Shown here: positions 1 to 5,102 of the stretch, piece after piece
Position numbering within the stretch: the stretch's first letter is position 1
Layout of the letters: every line of letters begins with the position of its first letter
Program-made: the position numbers and the translations under genes
Notes under the pieces: generated by a model
The model's input: the letters and a program-made list of their open reading frames with translations, nothing else
Told to the model about the DNA's origin: nothing
The model's database searches: none
DNA from: a bacterium
GTDB taxonomy: Bacteria > Latescibacterota > UBA2968 > GCA-2709665
Assembly (NCBI GenBank): GCA_027619145.1
Contig: JAQCGA010000347.1
Coordinates: 1-5,102, forward strand
Reading direction: 5' to 3'
DNA length: 5,102 nt

Positions 1-53
1 TCGGGAATCCATTGTTGGGCAACGACGTGGATTCCCGCTTTCGCGGGAATGAC
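1..53. repeat. Dispersed inverted-repeat element, cut by left edge
   Basis: A perfect 8-bp stem, ATTCCCGC at 31-38 and GCGGGAAT at 43-50, closes on a TTTC loop. A second perfect 9-bp inverted repeat pairs CGGGAATCC at 2-10 with GGATTCCCG at 29-37. The middle arm can therefore pair with either neighbour, giving two mutually exclusive hairpins. Units built on this ATTCCCGC/GCGGGAAT core are known as dispersed, non-coding, MITE-like or REP-like repeats in many Gram-negative genomes; the resemblance is from memory of the motif, not from a search. The element begins at or beyond the window edge, so its full extent and any target-site duplication cannot be seen. No U-tract follows the stem on the minus strand, so it is not a convincing intrinsic terminator for the operon. 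Confidence 0.65.
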
Positions 54-228
54 ATACGAAAATCGTTAAATGAATTTAATAACAATTGGTTACGTGAATT
101 TCTGGTAGGATTTCGGTAATCGAAAGTGAAAAGTGTCATCATTGATATCCGATTATTAACAATTTAGTACCTTAAAGAAATCGATTGACCGCCGCGAACC
201 TAAAACCCCGAATCCCTCTGATTTCCGG
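54..228. other. AT-rich non-coding gap downstream of the operon
   Basis: No plausible gene lies here. The stretch is clearly richer in A and T than the coding block. It holds a small perfect palindrome, TTAAAT-GA-ATTTAA, at 66-79. A direct repeat of TGAATTT occurs at 71-77 and 95-101. No hairpin with a U-tract follows the deacetylase stop on the minus strand, so the operon either ends by another mechanism or continues left of the window. I found no convincing -35/-10 pair on either strand. The palindrome could be an operator for a gene to the left, but this is speculation. Confidence 0.5.
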
Positions 229-1107
229 TTACCCATTTCGTGTGCCGGAGTCCAGTTTTCGATATGTCGTCAGAATCGCACCAGAATCCTTCACCCGCTG
301 TTGGACACTGGGTGATACCAGCGCGCATAACTCGCCTGACCAGTCGAAATTCCAGGAAGCATACTGCGCGGCCAATGCCGGCGTTGTCATACCGGGATGC
401 ACAACAAACTCACACACGCCTGTACGCAACTGGTCCGCCATAACCAGCAGATCCTCCTCGATCAGCCGACCACTCAAATGCAACCCCGCAGTACAATCTG
501 CCGCCCGAACCCTCTTAAGCTGTCCACGCCTGAATCGGCTCAACACATTCAAACCACCCCGAAAAACACACTCCAGTGGCGATCGTAAACGTGCCCATGG
601 ATCCTGGAAAGCTGGCACTCGGATATATGGAATCTGGTATTTCACCGCCAATTCCATCACCACACTCCACACCGGAGACAGCATATGCACATGCTGATGA
701 CTGTCTATATGAGAAGGCTCGATTCCTGCATCCAGGATGCGCCGAACCTGGGCATCCAGTTCTGTATACAAATCTTCTCTGCGTATCCTTCCCCGGAAAA
801 CCTGCTTTGTAAACGCCCGGTAAGAAAGCCAGAACCGCCCATTTTCACCCACCAGACTCGGAATACGCCCAGAGTCACAAAGCGGCACCTCTTCAATCAA
901 TGTCAAATGCACGCCCGGGTCCAGATCCGAACAGGTCCTCAACGTCTCCAGCCCATCTTCAAAAGCCTGGCCACACGCGACCAGAGAAGTGCTGGTAACA
1001 ATACCCTCTTCGTGGGCCTTTCGAATCCCCCGGTTGATATCCTCGTGCAACCCCAGGTCATCGGCATTTACCACCACAAACCGCTTATCGGATCGATCAC
1101 CTGTCAT
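229..1107 (-). CDS. YdjC/ChbG-family carbohydrate deacetylase
   Basis: Predicted metal-dependent deacetylase removing N-acetyl groups from a sugar or glycolipid. Visible family motifs (292-residue numbering) are NADDLG at 14-19 near the N-terminus, GVHL at 65-68, HIDSHQHVH at 133-141 and VHPG at 236-239. The Asp and His residues in these match the metal site and active site known for YdjC proteins. Length is normal and the gene looks intact. There is no signal peptide or membrane span, so it probably acts at the cytoplasmic face. The ATG at 1107 is preferred because it places the conserved core about 10 residues in and overlaps the upstream SDR stop by only 11 nt. A TTG at 1131 in the same frame would give 300 residues with a 35-nt overlap. 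No strong ribosome site precedes the ATG, suggesting coupled translation. Relatives include ChbG (chitooligosaccharides), HpnK (hopanoids) and NaxD (polyprenyl-phosphate hexosamine). The glycosyltransferase in the same operon favours a NaxD-like role, but the substrate is inferred. Confidence 0.88.
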   Translation of the reverse strand: MTGDRSDKRFVVVNADDLGLHEDINRGIRKAHEEGIVTSTSLVACGQAFEDGLETLRTCSDLDPGVHLTLIEEVPLCDSGRIPSLVGENGRFWLSYRAFTKQVFRGRIRREDLYTELDAQVRRILDAGIEPSHIDSHQHVHMLSPVWSVVMELAVKYQIPYIRVPAFQDPWARLRSPLECVFRGGLNVLSRFRRGQLKRVRAADCTAGLHLSGRLIEEDLLVMADQLRTGVCEFVVHPGMTTPALAAQYASWNFDWSGELCALVSPSVQQRVKDSGAILTTYRKLDSGTRNG

Positions 1108-1966
1108 CACGGCCGCAATCCATTGCCTCAATCATATCTCGAAGCCCTCGCTCCAGACTTTTCTCAGGGCGCCAACCCAATCCGGATGCCGCATATGTGG
1201 AATCAGCATATACCGCCGGCTGAGGATCGGGGCGCCCTTCACTTCTGCGCCACAAAATCGGACGGTCCAGAATATGTTCAATCGTTTCCAGAACATCCTG
1301 AACCGAATGAGGCTGGCCTTGCCCAATATTAAAAATCTCAAATGGTTTGCTCTGTGCAGCAGCACAGAGCAGGGCCTCTACCGCGTCTGAAACATGAACA
1401 AAATCCCTGGCAGATGCCGGATTGTAAACAACCGCCTCACGGTTTTCAAGTGCGCTTTCAACCAGATACGGAATCAAAAACTCGGACTTCTGACCCGCCC
1501 CGTACACATTAAAAACTCGGAGAATCGTACTCGAAACCCCGAAATGGGTCGCATATGACCGGCACAGCATCTCCGCCATAAGTTTGCTCTGCGCGTACGG
1601 CGTTTGAGGGTCCACCGGGCTGGACTCCGAAATTGCTCCTGTTGCCGCCGGACTATAGATGCCGCAGGTAGAAGTTAGAATCAATCGCGCGCCTTGCAAC
1701 TTACAAGCTTCTAACGCCTTTAGTGTCCCATCCACATTTACGGCAAATCCAGCACCTGGTTCATCTGCAAAACGCCCAGGCATAGCGGCCGCAAGATGAA
1801 AAAGAAAATCGAAACGCCCGGACCAGGTATCCTCCAAACAAACATCACCTGTAGGCGTCCAAACTTCCGCGCCCTGTTGCTGCAATGCGGCAACCAGATA
1901 TCGGCCAATAAATCCTCGATGGCCTGTTACCCCAACACGAGAGCCAGTCAGCACATCAGCCGCCAT
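1097..1966 (-). CDS. NAD-dependent epimerase/reductase, extended SDR
   Basis: Predicted cytoplasmic sugar-nucleotide epimerase or reductase, 289 residues, a usual length. The Rossmann dinucleotide motif TGHRGFIG lies at 14-21, HLAA at 57-60, the Ser/Thr catalytic region LTSTCGIY at 97-104 and the YxxxK pair at Y124/K128. RDFVHVSD at 187-194 and FNIGQG at 212-217 are typical of the C-terminal sugar-binding half. Where 4,6-dehydratases carry a Thr/Ser-Asp/Ser-Glu triad, this protein has T100-C101-G102. It lacks the Glu needed for water elimination, so a role after the dehydratase (epimerisation or reduction of the 4-keto sugar) is more likely; that step is inferred. The ATG at 1966 has AGAAGG five nt upstream and overlaps the preceding SDR gene by 11 nt (ATGGCGGCTGA). 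Its own stop overlaps the deacetylase start by 11 nt if the ATG at 1107 is used. The exact substrate cannot be read from the sequence. Confidence 0.85.
   Translation of the reverse strand: MAADVLTGSRVGVTGHRGFIGRYLVAALQQQGAEVWTPTGDVCLEDTWSGRFDFLFHLAAAMPGRFADEPGAGFAVNVDGTLKALEACKLQGARLILTSTCGIYSPAATGAISESSPVDPQTPYAQSKLMAEMLCRSYATHFGVSSTILRVFNVYGAGQKSEFLIPYLVESALENREAVVYNPASARDFVHVSDAVEALLCAAAQSKPFEIFNIGQGQPHSVQDVLETIEHILDRPILWRRSEGRPDPQPAVYADSTYAASGLGWRPEKSLERGLRDMIEAMDCGRDDR
1348..1371 (-). repeat. Perfect 10-bp hairpin inside the SDR coding region
   Basis: TGCTCTGTGC at 1348-1357 pairs without mismatch with GCACAGAGCA at 1362-1371 across a 4-nt loop. It lies within codons for the Leu-Cys-Ala-Ala-Ala-Gln-Ser stretch of the second SDR gene. 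In the mRNA the stem is followed after about 13 nt by a run of five U, too far for a classical intrinsic terminator. It may be chance from repetitive Ala/Ser codons, or it may stall transcription or protect mRNA upstream of the deacetylase gene. Confidence 0.5.
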
Positions 1967-2972
1967 GTGTACCTTCTGTACCAGAAAACGTACTCAATTG
2001 ACACAATGGAGAAGACGTATCTGCATACTGTTCCAGAAAGGCTCGATACCAGGCAATCGTACGGCGCATTCCTTCTTTAAAATCAACCTGCGGGGCCCAG
2101 CCCAGCAACTCCTTTGCGCGTTTGTTTGAAGCAACCATCCTCCAGATTTCTGTAGGCCGGTACTCCAGGGCCCCAATCTGCAACTCAGATTTCTCTCCTG
2201 TCTGCCTGTGGATTTCCAATATCAGATCCCGGATTGAAATCTCCGTATCGGACCCCAGGTTGATAGTCTCACCTATGGCCTCTTCCCGTTGCCCAGCCAG
2301 CATAAATCCATCAACCAGATTTTCTACAAAATTAAAATCCCGCGTTTGCTTCCCCTCTGTCGCACGAACAGGCCGTCCCGCCAGACACGTTAAGATCATC
2401 TCTGCAATAACTGCCCGCGGACTTTGGTACGGACCGTACGCATTGAAAGGCCGAATAAAAACAATTCGTCGGCTCGACCGCTCCGTCTTCATCCGGCAGT
2501 ACAACTCGCCACCGTACTTGCCAACCGCATAAGGAGAAATTGGCCTCGGGCACATGCTTTCTTCAAACGGAACCTCTTCCTGGTGGCCATATACTTCCGA
2601 AGAGGAAATGTACACAAATCGTTCATAGTCATCGTAGGCCTCAATTACGTTCGCCGTGCCCTTCACATTACTATCTATCGCTTCCGAGACATGCAGAAAA
2701 CTATCTCCTACATGATTGTACGCCGCCAGGTGGTAAATAACCTCTGGCCGGAAGTCGGCAATCTGCGTCAACGAATCCACATTCCGAATATCTGCCTCAA
2801 GTACGGAAATCTGATCCCATATATCAACCACCCGCACATTGTCAATTACACTATTGTACTTTGTCAGGATACCAACTTCAGCTCCCTCACGGACCAAACG
2901 GCGCGTAAGATGCGAACCGATAAACCCGCTGCCTCCGGTAACCAGTACCCGCTTGCCCTTCAGACCGTTCAT
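1956..2972 (-). CDS. LegB-like NDP-sugar 4,6-dehydratase, extended SDR
   Basis: Predicted NAD-dependent dehydratase turning an NDP-hexose into the 4-keto-6-deoxy form. The 338 residues show the dinucleotide motif TGGSGFIG (12-19), HLAA (81-84), SSSEVYG (123-129) and YAVGK with Y148/K152. They also show RPFNAYGP (174-181), RDFNFVENLVDGF (211-223) and INLGSDTEISI (237-247). The S124-S125-E126 triad keeps the Glu used for elimination in RmlB-type and LegB-type enzymes. The overall pattern, including the RDFNFVE block and RPTEIWRMVASN near the C-terminus, recalls UDP-GlcNAc 4,6-dehydratase LegB of legionaminic acid synthesis. It could equally act on another NDP-sugar. About 25 residues trail past the usual final helix; the DNA encoding this tail carries the ribosome site and start of the next gene. 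The ATG overlaps the nucleotidyltransferase stop as ATGA and has a strong GGAGG site four nt upstream. Confidence 0.88.
   Translation of the reverse strand: MNGLKGKRVLVTGGSGFIGSHLTRRLVREGAEVGILTKYNSVIDNVRVVDIWDQISVLEADIRNVDSLTQIADFRPEVIYHLAAYNHVGDSFLHVSEAIDSNVKGTANVIEAYDDYERFVYISSSEVYGHQEEVPFEESMCPRPISPYAVGKYGGELYCRMKTERSSRRIVFIRPFNAYGPYQSPRAVIAEMILTCLAGRPVRATEGKQTRDFNFVENLVDGFMLAGQREEAIGETINLGSDTEISIRDLILEIHRQTGEKSELQIGALEYRPTEIWRMVASNKRAKELLGWAPQVDFKEGMRRTIAWYRAFLEQYADTSSPLCQLSTFSGTEGTHGG
1972..1977 (-). promoter_or_regulatory. Ribosome binding site of the second SDR gene
   Basis: AGAAGG on the minus strand lies five nt before the ATG at 1966, inside the last codons of the dehydratase gene. 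It supports that start over other in-frame options. Confidence 0.6.
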
Positions 2973-3712
2973 GTATCCTCCGAATAAGTATAAAACTGTC
3001 CCAGGTCTTCTTCTGCCTTCTGTCGCTCGGATTCCGTATTGAAGGTAATCTGATTTCCTTCATGCTCGAATGCAGCCAACTGCTTCTGCCCAGCCAGACG
3101 CACAAAAAAATCGACAAGCCCCTGGCCATCGGGTTTCTCCAGCAGATCCGGTGTAACCAGATCGAATGCCGATCGCTCAATAATGAAACTTCCGATATAA
3201 TAATTCAAAATAGGCTTCTCAACAAAAGAAGTAACCCATCCCTCAGAATCCGCCTGAACCAGGCCAAAAGGATTCCGAATTTTTGCCGTCACAATCGTGG
3301 CTTTTGCATCATTCTCCAGGTGAGTGGCGAACATATGCTCTAAATCCAGATCGATAAATGTATCGCCATAAGAGACAATCAAACGCTCTTCTACTGTATC
3401 GCGCAAAGACCACAAACGTTGCAACATGCTGGCATCCACTCCTGCTTCTGAAAAACAAATCTCGACGCCCTCAGGTGACCTGTCATAATAAGCCCGGATA
3501 CGATCGCCTTTGTACCCCACACACAGGATAAAGCGCGAAAATCCTTTTGCACGATAAAAATTAATCACATAATCCAGAATCGGTCGTCCGTTCAGCGCCA
3601 CCAGTGCCTTGGGCACCGAATCCGTGGTCGGTTTTAGCCTGCTACCCCGCCCACCGCATAAGATGGCCACCTGCGTATTGTGGGAACCACGTTGTTCCAT
3701 GCTACCCTTCAT
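2969..3712 (-). CDS. Sugar-1-phosphate nucleotidyltransferase, RfbF-like
   Basis: Predicted enzyme joining an NTP and a sugar-1-phosphate to give an NDP-sugar plus pyrophosphate. In the 247-residue form the NTP-binding loop CGGRGSRLKP is at 19-28, PKAL with sugar-phosphate Lys at 34-37, and GYKGDRI at 66-72. The metal-binding YGD is at 115-117 and EKP at 165-167. The spacing and the GYKG segment recall glucose-1-phosphate cytidylyltransferase (RfbF), but base specificity (CTP, UTP, dTTP or GTP) cannot be settled by eye. Start choice is open. The ATG at 3712 has a GGTGG element five nt upstream and is preferred. The ATG at 3700 has AAGG in front. A TTG at 3730 would almost touch the glycosyltransferase stop. 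The stop overlaps the dehydratase ATG by 4 nt, so the two products are probably made together and act in sequence: activation, then dehydration. Confidence 0.87.
   Translation of the reverse strand: MKGSMEQRGSHNTQVAILCGGRGSRLKPTTDSVPKALVALNGRPILDYVINFYRAKGFSRFILCVGYKGDRIRAYYDRSPEGVEICFSEAGVDASMLQRLWSLRDTVEERLIVSYGDTFIDLDLEHMFATHLENDAKATIVTAKIRNPFGLVQADSEGWVTSFVEKPILNYYIGSFIIERSAFDLVTPDLLEKPDGQGLVDFFVRLAGQKQLAAFEHEGNQITFNTESERQKAEEDLGQFYTYSEDT
2977..2981 (-). promoter_or_regulatory. Strong ribosome binding site of the dehydratase gene
   Basis: GGAGG on the minus strand, four nt before the ATG at 2972. It is the best Shine-Dalgarno match in the operon and lies inside the end of the nucleotidyltransferase gene, next to the ATGA stop-start overlap. 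Confidence 0.7.
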
Positions 3713-3717
3713 TTTCA

Positions 3718-3722
3718 CCACC
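3718..3722 (-). promoter_or_regulatory. Candidate ribosome site deciding nucleotidyltransferase start
   Basis: GGTGG on the minus strand is five nt before the ATG at 3712, in the short gap after the glycosyltransferase stop. It favours that ATG over the TTG at 3730, whose upstream bases pair poorly with anti-SD. The ATG at 3700, preceded by AAGG, remains possible. Confidence 0.4.
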
Positions 3723-3733
3723 CTGTACAAAAC

Positions 3734-4714
3734 CTATTCTTTAAAATCCAGTGAATGTTCCTGCACAAGGAACACGGGGCGTTCCTTTACTTCGTCGTAC
3801 ACCCTTCCAAGATACTCTCCCAGCAACCCGATCCCAAGCAACTGTACTCCACCAAAGAAAAATATCGCAGCGCCAACTGTTGCCCATCCTGGAGGAATTC
3901 GCCCATGGTACCCTGTCATAAAGGCATACATACCTTGAATGAGAATATACAGTCCATAAACAAAGGCGAGCAAAGAAATCACCGCACCCAAAAGGGTAAA
4001 TAACCTGAGCGGCAAAATTGAAAACGAAAGAATTCCATCCAGGGCAAATCGAATCAAATGCGCAAAGCGGAACTTGGACCTGCCAGCAAACCTCGGTGGT
4101 ACATCATAATCGATTCCCACCTGTCGGAATCCAATCCACCGCGTCAGACCGCGCAAGAACTTGTTCCGTTCCGGCATGCTCTTCAGCGCGTCCACTGCCT
4201 TTCGATCCATCAACCGAAAATCAGATTGCCCCCCCGAAAGTTCCAAACCGGACAAACGGCTCATACTGGCATAAAAAACCCGATTAAAAAGGCGACGAAC
4301 AAAGGACTGCGATGCGACCTCTCGCTTGGTGGTATAAACAATATCATACCCTTCGCTCCATAACCCCAGCATCTCGGGAATCAACTCGGGAGGATGCTGA
4401 AGATCTGCATCCATGGTAATAATCACATCTCCCCGGCTATGTTCCAATCCGGCAATCAAACCGCCCTGATGGCCAAAGTTTCTGGAAAGACTCACGAAGT
4501 TCGCCCGATTGTCTTTCCCATGGAGTTCTTTGAGGATTTCCAAAGAACGGTCCACGCTGCCGTTTTCCACAATGATCAGTTCAAAATTCCAGCCTGCTCC
4601 CTCCATTACGCCGCACACTCGTTCATACAGATGGAGAATCGTCTCCTCCTCGTTGTATGCCGGTGCCACAATCGAGACCAGTTTGGGCGAACGACGATTC
4701 TGCACTTGCATCAT
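3734..4714 (-). CDS. Polyprenyl-phosphate glycosyltransferase, GT2, GtrB/ArnC type
   Basis: Predicted membrane enzyme moving a sugar from an NDP-sugar to undecaprenyl phosphate at the inner face of the cytoplasmic membrane. Its 326 residues match the DPM1-like GT2 length. The GT-A domain shows APAYNEE (17-23), VENGSVDRS (49-57), LSRNFGHQGG (76-85) and the metal-binding DAD in MDADLQHPPE (101-110). Two hydrophobic segments follow, about 238-262 and 278-298, then the hallmark GEYLGRVYDEVKERP (299-313). This ending is typical of GtrB, ArnC, FlmF2 and DPG-synthase-like proteins. The usual VDDGS is VENGS here, changing an acidic pair to Glu-Asn. The gene starts ATGATG; the first ATG at 4714 has a GGGG run about eight nt upstream. 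A 103-nt gap separates it from the upstream gene, whereas the next gene follows within about 20 nt, so it may head its own transcript. Sugar specificity is not visible; the neighbouring NDP-sugar genes suggest a modified deoxy or amino sugar. Confidence 0.92.
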   Translation of the reverse strand: MMQVQNRRSPKLVSIVAPAYNEEETILHLYERVCGVMEGAGWNFELIIVENGSVDRSLEILKELHGKDNRANFVSLSRNFGHQGGLIAGLEHSRGDVIITMDADLQHPPELIPEMLGLWSEGYDIVYTTKREVASQSFVRRLFNRVFYASMSRLSGLELSGGQSDFRLMDRKAVDALKSMPERNKFLRGLTRWIGFRQVGIDYDVPPRFAGRSKFRFAHLIRFALDGILSFSILPLRLFTLLGAVISLLAFVYGLYILIQGMYAFMTGYHGRIPPGWATVGAAIFFFGGVQLLGIGLLGEYLGRVYDEVKERPVFLVQEHSLDFKE

Positions 4715-4735
4715 GGTGCGTACCCCAGGCGTATG

Positions 4736-4764
4736 AATATACCTGCCGCGGTTTCAACGCGCAA
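4736..4764 (-). promoter_or_regulatory. Weak sigma70-like promoter candidate before the GT2 gene
   Basis: On the minus strand TTGCGC (4759-4764) is followed after exactly 17 nt by TATATT (4736-4741). The -10 matches the consensus at five of six bases, the -35 only at its TTG. A start near 4729 would leave a leader of about 15 nt before the ATG at 4714. It sits in the only sizeable gap between genes of the block, which is the main argument for it; chance is a real alternative. Confidence 0.25.
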
Positions 4765-4817
4765 CTTCACCTCGGCTTGCAGAAATCATATTCTACTCTT
4801 CCCAAAACCCGAACTTC

Positions 4818-5102
4818 CTAACAGGCGGATGATGTCTTGCCTTCCGATATCTTTTCTGCATTGGATTCATCATTTTGGAGAAATTGGACGAAACGATGAG
4901 CAGCCGTTCCATCTAAATAGCTAAACACATGGTCTACCTCTCGCTTGCCGGCCGCCCGTAATACAACCAGAGAACCATGATTTGTGAGAACCTTCTCCAC
5001 CGCCACCTTCATTTCACGATTGTTCCTGACAACCAGACCAATCCGGGATATATCCTCTACCGGTGCCAGCGAGAACATCGATATATTGTCATAAATCACC
5101 AC
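4818..5102 (-). CDS. C-terminal fragment of an unidentified protein, possibly GT-B-like
   Basis: The frame is open through the right edge, so only the last 94 residues are present and the true start lies outside the window. The GTG at the edge is simply an internal Val codon unless proved otherwise. Visible are an SLAPVEDIS segment, a strand-turn region GLVVRNN, a helix with MKVAVEKVL, and LDGTAAHRFVQFL near the end. A DGxAxxR-type terminal helix is common at the C-termini of GT-B-fold transferases of the CDP-glycerol transferase and UDP-GlcNAc 2-epimerase-like groups, so this could be such an enzyme. That reading rests on a short match and is weak. The final 20 residues are polar and look disordered. 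Same strand and position upstream of the GT2 gene suggest membership in the glycan locus. Confidence 0.55.
   Translation of the reverse strand: MVIYDNISMFSLAPVEDISRIGLVVRNNREMKVAVEKVLTNHGSLVVLRAAGKREVDHVFSYLDGTAAHRFVQFLQNDESNAEKISEGKTSSAC

Noticed and set aside
31..50. Left-edge hairpin as the intrinsic terminator of the operon
   Set aside because: The stem is strong but no U-tract follows on the minus strand, it is about 180 nt past the last stop, and it fits a dispersed repeat better.
54..228. CRISPR array, tRNA or attachment site in the left gap
   Set aside because: There are no regularly spaced repeats, no cloverleaf-like sequence and no integrase gene nearby.
185..697. Plus-strand open frame of 170 codons with a start in the left gap
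   Set aside because: Nearly all of it is antisense to the deacetylase; the peptide shows no motif and no clear ribosome site or promoter precedes it.
685..1332. Plus-strand open frame of 215 codons opposite the deacetylase and second SDR genes
   Set aside because: It lies antisense to two genes with clear family motifs, spans their junction, has no recognisable domain, and its composition looks like a shadow of the opposite strand.
1348..1371. Intragenic hairpin as a rho-independent terminator
   Set aside because: The U run starts about 13 nt after the stem and the reading frame continues intact for some 250 nt, so termination here would cut a functional gene.
2424..2987. Plus-strand open frame of 187 codons opposite the dehydratase gene
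   Set aside because: No domain, rich in residues expected from the complement of an SDR gene, and it covers a well-supported minus-strand gene.
4715..4817. Small gene or frameshifted remnant between the partial gene and the GT2 gene
   Set aside because: No minus-strand frame here continues either protein's family motifs, and both neighbours end or begin at sensible places.

Overview
The window is a compact, unidirectional block of bacterial surface-glycan genes. All six recognisable coding regions lie on the minus strand and read right to left. Base composition is close to balanced, starts include possible TTG codons, and gene ends overlap by 4 or 11 nt. The left edge carries a dispersed inverted repeat of the 'ATTCCCGC-loop-GCGGGAAT' type. 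This kind of repeat is found in many Gram-negative and uncultured bacteria. I cannot name a genus or phylum from the sequence.

Layout in transcription order, right to left. (1) The C-terminal end of a protein cut by the right edge (4818-5102), perhaps a GT-B-like transferase. (2) A 103-nt gap with one weak promoter candidate. (3) A polyprenyl-phosphate glycosyltransferase of the GtrB/ArnC/FlmF2 type with two C-terminal membrane segments (3734-4714). (4) A sugar-1-phosphate nucleotidyltransferase related to RfbF-type enzymes (2969-3712). (5) A LegB-like extended-SDR sugar-nucleotide 4,6-dehydratase (1956-2972). (6) A second extended SDR without the dehydratase Glu, so probably an epimerase or reductase (1097-1966). 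(7) A YdjC/ChbG-family carbohydrate deacetylase (229-1107). (8) A 228-nt AT-rich tail with the dispersed repeat at the far left.

Read together, the genes suggest a pathway. A sugar-1-phosphate is activated to an NDP-sugar, dehydrated to a 4-keto sugar, and epimerised or reduced. A membrane GT2 moves it to undecaprenyl phosphate, and a YdjC-family enzyme may then deacetylate it. The GT2 plus YdjC pairing resembles FlmF2/NaxD of Francisella, where a polyprenyl-phosphate N-acetylhexosamine is made and then deacetylated. ArnC/ArnD follows the same logic with an unrelated deacetylase fold. Linking that pair to a dedicated deoxy-sugar pathway in one operon is the most interesting point here, but the actual sugar and acceptor are inferred, not shown. 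I see no CRISPR array, transposase, tRNA or rRNA.
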